Position numbers and translations under genes: made by a program. The notes beneath the pieces are model-generated. The model saw nothing but the letters and a program-made list of their open reading frames with translations. It did no database searches and was not told where the DNA came from. DNA of 7,465 nucleotides from an uncultured Pedobacter sp. (GTDB lineage: Bacteria > Bacteroidota > Bacteroidia > Sphingobacteriales > Sphingobacteriaceae): the NCBI RefSeq assembly GCF_946479715.1, contig NZ_CAMLHF010000237.1:1-7465 (forward strand), in the 5' to 3' direction. Shown here in pieces: positions 1 through 4,967 of this stretch (its first letter is position 1; every line of letters starts with the position of its first letter).

Positions 1-1041
1 GGCAGAAAACAGACGAAGGGAACTTAATGCCATATCGTATTTATTGGAAATAGAAATGCGGTATTTTTTTACTCCGGCAAGTTCAGAACATGCAAAAGTA
101 ATCGGTCGGTCGTCCTGCCAGTTTGCCTGTGGCATTTCTGCACGCAGGATGTCTTTTATTTTACCGTCGGCCAAAATTCCTTGTATAGCTATTGTTACCC
201 CGGGCTCGTAAGATTGACCATGGTTAAAGGCCTGAACACATGAAAATTCCACGCTGCGAAGTGCTGTAGCATCTGGAAATTCGACCTCCACCCAATAAGG
301 TTTGGTAGGTGCTGCTGGTGCCAGGCGGATGGGCTCTTTGGCTTCTCCGGCAAAATAGGGTTCCCATTTAAAACTGGTATTGCTGTTAACAGATTGAGGT
401 ATAAGTGGCTTTCCGGTATCTCCAACAGGTGTTGGAAAAGCGAGTACGGTGATGTCTTTATAATCTCTCCAATCCTCGGTACTTGGCTCTGGTATTGGCA
501 ATATTTGGTTGATGGTTTTACCGCCAACTACATCAGTTCGGTTCCAGATCAGGTTCCGCATTGCGTTGGCAGGAGTTATCCACGGACCTCCGGAAGTTGC
601 CCATCCCGGACAGTTGTTCATAGAAAATCTGAGCCCTAAACGACGGCATTCCTGAGCGGTATGCTTTACAGCATCATCCCAATTGGCACTAAGGCTGGTG
701 ATTTGCGGACTGACCCCAGGCCACGGCCCACCAAACTGCCCATGAAATAGCTGAATTCCTGAAATACCGGACTTTGCGATTGCTTCCAGATCTCTGGTGA
801 TGCCTTCTTTTGATACGTTGCCGCCAATGTAATGGAACCAGGTTTCGGGATGATAAACTTTTGAGGGCTTAAGAAAAGAGGCCTCATCTTGCTTGCCAAA
901 AGGACGATTGATTTCTTGTTGTGAAGGTACGAAGGGCACCTTTGCCAATTGAGCGGTTGCAGAAATTGAATAGGTAATGGAAAGAAGGATTCCTAGAATA
1001 TATTTCACGTTTTGTGTGTTCAGGATTGGTCTGTTATACAT
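1..1041 (-). CDS. GH106-like glycoside hydrolase (putative alpha-L-rhamnosidase), N-terminal part, runs off left edge
   Basis: This frame is open for 347 codons from ATG at 1041 to base 1, with no stop in the window, so the gene is 3'-incomplete. Residues 12-30 form a signal peptide: a hydrophobic stretch (YILGILLSI) ending SATA, with likely cleavage before Q31. The part after it matches the N-terminus of GH106 enzymes as I recall them: TWFHYIGGNVSKEGITRDLEA (residues 67-87), then SGISGIQLFHGQFGGP (91-106), then RRLGLRFSMNNCPGW (133-147) and SGGPWITP (150-157). These are early strands of the catalytic barrel. The catalytic acids of GH106 lie further C-terminal and are outside the window, so activity cannot be judged. 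Full-length relatives are usually about 1,000 residues or more. An in-frame TAA at 1065-1063 rules out an earlier start. A GTG at 1008 (codon 12) would give a more typical signal peptide (MKYILGILL...) and is a credible alternative start. The gene follows the susCD/FAD operon in the same direction after a 226-nt spacer. The expected role is removal of terminal alpha-L-rhamnose from imported or surface-bound glycans. The family call is by motif recognition, and the exact substrate is inferred. Confidence 0.82.
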   Translation of the reverse strand, partial: MYNRPILNTQNVKYILGILLSITYSISATAQLAKVPFVPSQQEINRPFGKQDEASFLKPSKVYHPETWFHYIGGNVSKEGITRDLEAIAKSGISGIQLFHGQFGGPWPGVSPQITSLSANWDDAVKHTAQECRRLGLRFSMNNCPGWATSGGPWITPANAMRNLIWNRTDVVGGKTINQILPIPEPSTEDWRDYKDITVLAFPTPVGDTGKPLIPQSVNSNTSFKWEPYFAGEAKEPIRLAPAAPTKPYWVEVEFPDATALRSVEFSCVQAFNHGQSYEPGVTIAIQGILADGKIKDILRAEMPQANWQDDRPITFACSELAGVKKYRISISNKYDMALSSLRLFSA

Positions 1042-1110
1042 TTGGTTTAAATCAAAACCAAGTTAGGGAACATTTACCTGATAACCGTCATGCACTGTCG
1101 GGAGGGTTAG

Positions 1111-1156
1111 GAACAGTTAAGGGTGTATCATAATCATGATACACCCTTAACTGTTC
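1111..1156. repeat. Perfect 21-bp inverted repeat with 4-nt loop
   Basis: Bases 1111-1131 are the exact reverse complement of 1136-1156, separated by AATC at 1132-1135. The 21 pairs include the block AAGGGTGTATCAT. The hairpin lies in the spacer after the FAD oxidoreductase gene, 70 nt before the ATG of the GH106-like gene. No run of T follows the stem on either strand, so it is not a canonical intrinsic terminator. It could still act as a transcript-end stabiliser, a processing or attenuation structure, or be the remnant of a palindromic mobile repeat. The structure is certain; the function is unknown. Confidence 0.9.
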
Positions 1157-1163
1157 TGCGCCA

Positions 1164-1248
1164 TCGTCATCCTGAATTCATTTCAGGATCCCACACTAGA
1201 AAGACGGAATAGCGCTTCCAGGATCCTGAAATAAATTCAGGATGACGA
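1164..1248. repeat. Nested inverted repeat, REP/BIME-like extragenic palindrome
   Basis: Bases 1165-1191 and 1221-1247 are inverted copies matching at 26 of 27 positions, and a further T-A pair at 1164/1248 extends the stem. The intervening loop is 1192-1220 (29 nt). Each arm is itself a small hairpin: ATCCTGAA (1169-1176) pairs with TTCAGGAT (1182-1189) around a 5-nt loop, and 1223-1230 pairs with 1236-1243 likewise. The CGTCATCCTGAA...TTCAGGAT pattern resembles short palindromic repeats I recall as common in Bacteroidota intergenic regions. Two such units in opposite orientation are the usual layout of BIME-type elements. The copy number in this genome cannot be seen from here. The single mismatch becomes a G-U pair in minus-strand RNA, so transcripts of this operon could form the full stem. 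Confidence 0.8.
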
Positions 1249-1267
1249 CCGTATAATAACAACCGCC

Positions 1268-3271
1268 TTACTTTACAGGCACAAGCAGCAACGCATCTGC
1301 TACTACAGCGCCTTCTGATCCTTTTGCTGAGATCTCGACATAAGACTTATTCCCAGGACTTAAGGAGTATGTACCTAAACTAACCCATTCACCTGAAGTT
1401 TGGCCAACTACTTTAACCTCTGCATCTTTTATCAAAACCTCTTTGGTACTACTGCCATCATGAACATTGATGACAGTAACCGCAGCGGCATTTTTTAATT
1501 TCGGATAATAAGTATACAGTTCGTACTTTCCTTTTTTAGAAATCTCTGGCTTGTATCTGATTGATTTTGGACTTGAAGAAGTTGAGTCTGCAAGAAAATA
1601 ATCAGGTCCGTAACCACCATGCGTATTAACAGTCCATTCTCCTTTTTTCTCGACTTTGCTTGCGTCACTGTTGTCTACCAGAATTTCAGGTGCACTGCCA
1701 TCTTCCAGCGGATTTCTTTTTAGTTGAGCCTGGATCTGTGAAACATCTACCTTCTGTACGGTCTGCTTATTGTCTATAGCTTTTGCAGCAGCTACCGCAG
1801 CAGATTGTCCAAGTACCATAAACACAGGCTCCATGCGGATAGAACCGTAAGCAATATGACTGGCAGAAAGGCAAACCGGAACCAGAAGGTTGCCTACTTC
1901 GCTTTCTTTAGGGATAATTGCACGGTAGGAAATTGGATATGGCCCAAAGCCGTGTTCTTCTACATTGCCCTCGTTTTTTACCATGCCGTTTATTACCTGT
2001 CTGTCGCAATTGTGAGAGTCCATCCCATAGGCAGCCATTCCTACCCCATCTTTAACAATTTCCTTTCCCTGACAATGGTGCTGGGTCATTACCAATTCTC
2101 CGACCATCCTTCTGGCTTCTCTGATGTAAAGCTGGTGCGACCAGTTTCCCATGTCCGTATACTCATCTTTAGGGTATCCCCATAGGTTAAGCTCAGTTCT
2201 GATGTGCTCAGGAACACGGGGATCATTACCTACAAAATATAGCAGGCCTTTAGTGTAATCAACATGTGCCTTCCATATTTCGGCCCTTTTCTGATAATCG
2301 GCATCCGGATATTCCCAGTTCATACCAATCATATCTGTAGAGAAACCATTTCTGTTGTTGATATCGGTTTTTTCATTTGGCATGCCGCTCCAGATAAAGC
2401 CATCTTGAAGGGATTTCCATGGACGTTTTTCCATTTGTCTGATCAGCAGTTCATATTTTTCGGGCTGATAGTTTTCCGGTTTGGTAATGGGGATCTGGTT
2501 GTCCTTATTTTTGGTTAAGCAGATTCTAAAGTTATAAGCCTGAACTTTTTTATCTCCTGTTCCATCTTTTTCAAGCACACCCGGATTAATTCCCCAAACC
2601 AATCCGCTTGAAGCATCGCCCGGAGTTTTGTAGGGATCTATCCCCTCCAGCATCTGATGCCCTTTCATGAACTGAACGCCATTAAAGGTTTCTTTGTACA
2701 AATCGTTTGCTTCTCTACCCACAGTATAGGACACGCCGGCCTTTGCCATCAAATCGCCTTCATAGGAGCAATCGATAAACATTTTGGCTTTAACCTTATT
2801 GTCTGGTGCTGTTTTGGTTGAACTCTCCAGCGTGATTTCGCTGATCATGTTTCCGTTTTTGGCAACCGTTGTCAGGCGATTTTGGTATAGCACCTCAACT
2901 TTGGCTCTTTTAATATATTCTTGAAACAGATTTTCGGCAACATGAGGCTCAAACACCCATTGCTCAAATTTACCATAGTGCTGGCCTATTCTTCTATAGA
3001 AATCGAGGGCTAAGCCGCTGATGGCATATTTATTACCGATATCAGTAAGACCAAGACCTCCCGAGCTCATCCCACCAAGGTGCTTTCCAGGTTCTATTAA
3101 AAGTACAGTTTTGCCGAGCTTTGCGGCTGTATAAGCCGCAATTACGCCAGAGGAAGTTCCTCCATAGATACAGATGTCATAATCTGTCTTAGCAGGTTGC
3201 TGCGCTAGTGTAGGCTGCAGCAAGGTGATGATTAAGACGGGTATCAGCAGGTAAAGAAAAAGATTTTTCAT
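1268..3271 (-). CDS. Secreted FAD-dependent oxidoreductase with C-terminal golvesin/xanthan-lyase-type domain
   Basis: The 667-residue protein begins with a signal peptide (about residues 1-23, hydrophobic LFLYLLIPVLIITLL, ending TLA before QQ). A Rossmann FAD-binding unit follows: YDICIYGGTSSGVIAAYTA (31-49) carries the glycine-rich loop G37-G38-x-x-x-G42, and E60 at the end of the second strand is placed to bind the adenosine ribose. GKHLGGMSSGGLG is at 62-74. IDCSYEGDLMAKAG (166-179), FRICLT (248-253) and LLVPVCLSASHIAYGSIRMEP (462-482) are typical of the FAD_oxidored family (PF12831-type). The last 139 residues (529-667), with GEWVSLGTYSLSPGN and a VVADALLL ending, match the golvesin/Xly carbohydrate-binding-like beta-sandwich. 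Relatives are often annotated as 'FAD-dependent oxidoreductase' or 'putative xanthan lyase'. The electron acceptor and substrate are unknown. The ATG lies 2 nt after the susD stop, implying translational coupling and a shared job with SusCD. An oxidative step on a captured glycan or its sugars is inferred. The family call is strong and the function is open. Confidence 0.9.
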   Translation of the reverse strand: MKNLFLYLLIPVLIITLLQPTLAQQPAKTDYDICIYGGTSSGVIAAYTAAKLGKTVLLIEPGKHLGGMSSGGLGLTDIGNKYAISGLALDFYRRIGQHYGKFEQWVFEPHVAENLFQEYIKRAKVEVLYQNRLTTVAKNGNMISEITLESSTKTAPDNKVKAKMFIDCSYEGDLMAKAGVSYTVGREANDLYKETFNGVQFMKGHQMLEGIDPYKTPGDASSGLVWGINPGVLEKDGTGDKKVQAYNFRICLTKNKDNQIPITKPENYQPEKYELLIRQMEKRPWKSLQDGFIWSGMPNEKTDINNRNGFSTDMIGMNWEYPDADYQKRAEIWKAHVDYTKGLLYFVGNDPRVPEHIRTELNLWGYPKDEYTDMGNWSHQLYIREARRMVGELVMTQHHCQGKEIVKDGVGMAAYGMDSHNCDRQVINGMVKNEGNVEEHGFGPYPISYRAIIPKESEVGNLLVPVCLSASHIAYGSIRMEPVFMVLGQSAAVAAAKAIDNKQTVQKVDVSQIQAQLKRNPLEDGSAPEILVDNSDASKVEKKGEWTVNTHGGYGPDYFLADSTSSSPKSIRYKPEISKKGKYELYTYYPKLKNAAAVTVINVHDGSSTKEVLIKDAEVKVVGQTSGEWVSLGTYSLSPGNKSYVEISAKGSEGAVVADALLLVPVK

Positions 3272-3273
3272 AA

Positions 3274-4956
3274 CTAGTAATTAGGGTTTTGAATTAATTT
3301 AGGATTGGTAACCACTTCTATATTAGGGATTGGCCATAGATAATCTCTATTCTTATTGAAGATACGTACTTCTATTACCCTCAAATCGGCACGGTTAGGT
3401 ACCGCAGAATAATCGGCCAGCCCATTCTCATCTATTTGGGGTGCTGCTGCAACCAGACCTCGTTGTACCCTTCCGTAGAAGTTTCCGGTCATGGCTTTCT
3501 CTGCGATATTCCATCTGCGCAAGTCAGTTTGTCTGAAACCTTCCATTGCCAGTTCATAAAGGCGTTCTTTGTGCACCAGACTGCGAAACTCAGTTTGTGA
3601 TTTTCCCGATGCTATGGCTGGCATGTTTACGCTTGGGCGCTGCCTTACCAGATTAATGGCATCATAAGCAGATTGATCTAACTGATTGAGCTCGTTTTTA
3701 GCTTCGGCATAGATCAGCAGGATTTCGGCATAGCGTATCTGGATTACGTTGAGTTCTGAGTTCGAACGATCTGGCTTGTCGGCCAGGTCTACATATTTTC
3801 GCCAGCAATAACCTGTAAAGGTTGCAAAGGCATTAATGGCTTCCTGGTTGTCGACCCGTTTTGCTGGTGTAGTATCATAATTCCAGCATTTTAAACTATC
3901 CCTGTGGGTTTCGAACTGGTAATTGAAATATATTGATCCAGGCAATGCGATGGTAAAACCAAGTCTTGGATCGCGGTTCTTGTATGGATCTTTAGGATCA
4001 AAGAGAGGAGATTCATCTATATTCAATCCATCGGTACATGGATAGGCATCTACAAGCGATTGTGATGGTACTTTATTCGAGAACCCTTGCCCGTTCCTGG
4101 ATAAAAGCGCAGTTGGGGTTGCATGAGTTTGGGTTTTTGATGCACGAAGGTATTGAAATGCCCAGATGATCTCGTTGGAATTTTGCCCAGCATAACTAAA
4201 CAAAGCTCCAAAATCGTTGTGTAGAGCATATGTTTTTAGGTCCATTACCGCTTTGGCTGCGTCAACGGCATCTTGCCATTTGCCATTGTTTAATGCAGTT
4301 CGGGCTTTAATAGATAGTGCAGCTCCTTTTGTGGCCCTGCCAATATCACCTCCGGTATAGCTATTTGGCAAATCAAGAGCTGCTTCGGTTAGCTCTTTCA
4401 TTATAAAATCGACCAATTCGGTTTTTGGGGTTTTGGGAATCTGGGCTTCTTCCAACTTTAACATTTTAGTAACCAATGGTACACCACCAAAATAATCGAT
4501 AAGATACTGATAGGTATACGCACGGATAAAACGAGCTTCAGCTTTAGATCTGTTAAATATTGCAGGAGTAGTTTTGTCTTTTACTTTCTCAAGATTATCC
4601 AGAATAAAATTACATTTTGCAATCACAGTATACGCTTGTCTCCATATTTCTAAGGCATAAGTATTGTTACTGTCCTGATTACCTTTTCCGATACTTTGTA
4701 AGGCACTATTGTTACGGTCCCAACCAATATCTGTTCCATCATCGATACTAAGGTTAAGTGGCATACCATCAAGTGGAGAATAGGCTGCAGATTTATACAA
4801 GCCATTAACGGCAAGAAGGAGTTCGTCCTGGTTAGCGAAAAAAGTTTCATCTGAGGGACCTGACAAAGGGCTTTTATCCAGGTATCCTTTTTGACATGAA
4901 GGTGCAACTGTTGCTAAAACAACAGCTAACATAATTAGGTATATATTTGTTTTCAT
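3274..4956 (-). CDS. susD: SusD/RagB-family outer-membrane glycan-binding lipoprotein
   Basis: This 560-residue protein has a lipoprotein signal peptide with the acylated cysteine at C21 (VAPSC). It is followed by QKG, which resembles the start of the Bacteroidota surface-export signal, so it is probably displayed on the cell surface. The N-terminal SusD-like region contains KGYLDKSPLSGPSDETFFAN (23-42) and SKAEARFIRAYTYQYL...FGGVPLV (137-162), the hallmark TPR-type helix pair. The C-terminal SusD_RagB region contains IQIRYAEILLIYAEAKNEL (395-413), INLVRQRP (424-431), VHKERLYELAMEGFRQTDLRRW (451-472) and the closing YLWPIPNIEVVTNPKLIQNP (539-558). Length and domain order are normal for the family. 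SusD proteins cap the SusC barrel and deliver glycan to it. The start lies 11 nt after the susC stop. No alternative start is better, because the lipobox position fits this ATG. Glycan specificity cannot be read from sequence. The gene symbol is used in the family sense only. Confidence 0.96.
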   Translation of the reverse strand: MKTNIYLIMLAVVLATVAPSCQKGYLDKSPLSGPSDETFFANQDELLLAVNGLYKSAAYSPLDGMPLNLSIDDGTDIGWDRNNSALQSIGKGNQDSNNTYALEIWRQAYTVIAKCNFILDNLEKVKDKTTPAIFNRSKAEARFIRAYTYQYLIDYFGGVPLVTKMLKLEEAQIPKTPKTELVDFIMKELTEAALDLPNSYTGGDIGRATKGAALSIKARTALNNGKWQDAVDAAKAVMDLKTYALHNDFGALFSYAGQNSNEIIWAFQYLRASKTQTHATPTALLSRNGQGFSNKVPSQSLVDAYPCTDGLNIDESPLFDPKDPYKNRDPRLGFTIALPGSIYFNYQFETHRDSLKCWNYDTTPAKRVDNQEAINAFATFTGYCWRKYVDLADKPDRSNSELNVIQIRYAEILLIYAEAKNELNQLDQSAYDAINLVRQRPSVNMPAIASGKSQTEFRSLVHKERLYELAMEGFRQTDLRRWNIAEKAMTGNFYGRVQRGLVAAAPQIDENGLADYSAVPNRADLRVIEVRIFNKNRDYLWPIPNIEVVTNPKLIQNPNY

Positions 4957-4967
4957 CTGTTTTATTC

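Larger units (their letters stand above)
1042..1267. other. Intergenic spacer between FAD oxidoreductase and GH106-like genes
   Basis: This is the only sizeable non-coding stretch in the window. About 60 percent of it (1111-1156 and 1164-1248) is occupied by the two inverted repeats described separately. The remaining 69 nt next to the GH106-like start (1042-1110) are AT-rich near the gene, with no clear ribosome binding site, as is common in Bacteroidota. No small ORF, tRNA or convincing intrinsic terminator is visible. The region could carry a secondary promoter for the GH106-like gene, but I can identify only a weak match to the Bacteroidota -7 element. Confidence 0.7.

Noticed and set aside
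195..527. 110-codon minus-strand reading frame
   Set aside because: It overlaps the long GH106-like frame (1-1041) on the same strand in another phase; it has no signal peptide or recognisable motif, and the GH106-like frame has clear family signatures here.
666..899. 77-codon minus-strand reading frame
   Set aside because: It is an out-of-phase shadow of GH106-like residues 48-126; the in-phase translation gives the conserved WFHYIGGNVSKEG segment.
1058..1065. Possible Bacteroidota -7 promoter element (TAACTTGG, minus strand) before the GH106-like gene
   Set aside because: It has one mismatch to TAnnTTTG, I see no matching TTG at the -33 position, and it would leave only a very short leader before the ATG at 1041; too weak to annotate.
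1081..1097. Third degenerate copy of the CGTCATnCTGAA repeat end
   Set aside because: Only about 8 bases (CGTCATGC at 1086-1093) resemble the repeat end and there is no paired arm, so it is within chance expectation.
1111..1156. Intrinsic (rho-independent) terminator
   Set aside because: The stem is strong, but there is no T-run directly after it on either strand.
1805..2185. 126-codon plus-strand reading frame
   Set aside because: It is antisense to the conserved FAD oxidoreductase coding region, with no recognisable domain; long antisense frames are expected by chance. The plus-strand frames at 394-639, 2264-2518, 5170-5361 and 6759-6962 are dismissed for the same reason.
4650..4907. 85-codon minus-strand reading frame inside susD
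   Set aside because: It is out of phase with the SusD frame, whose N-terminal lipoprotein signal and SusD-like motifs cover the same bases.
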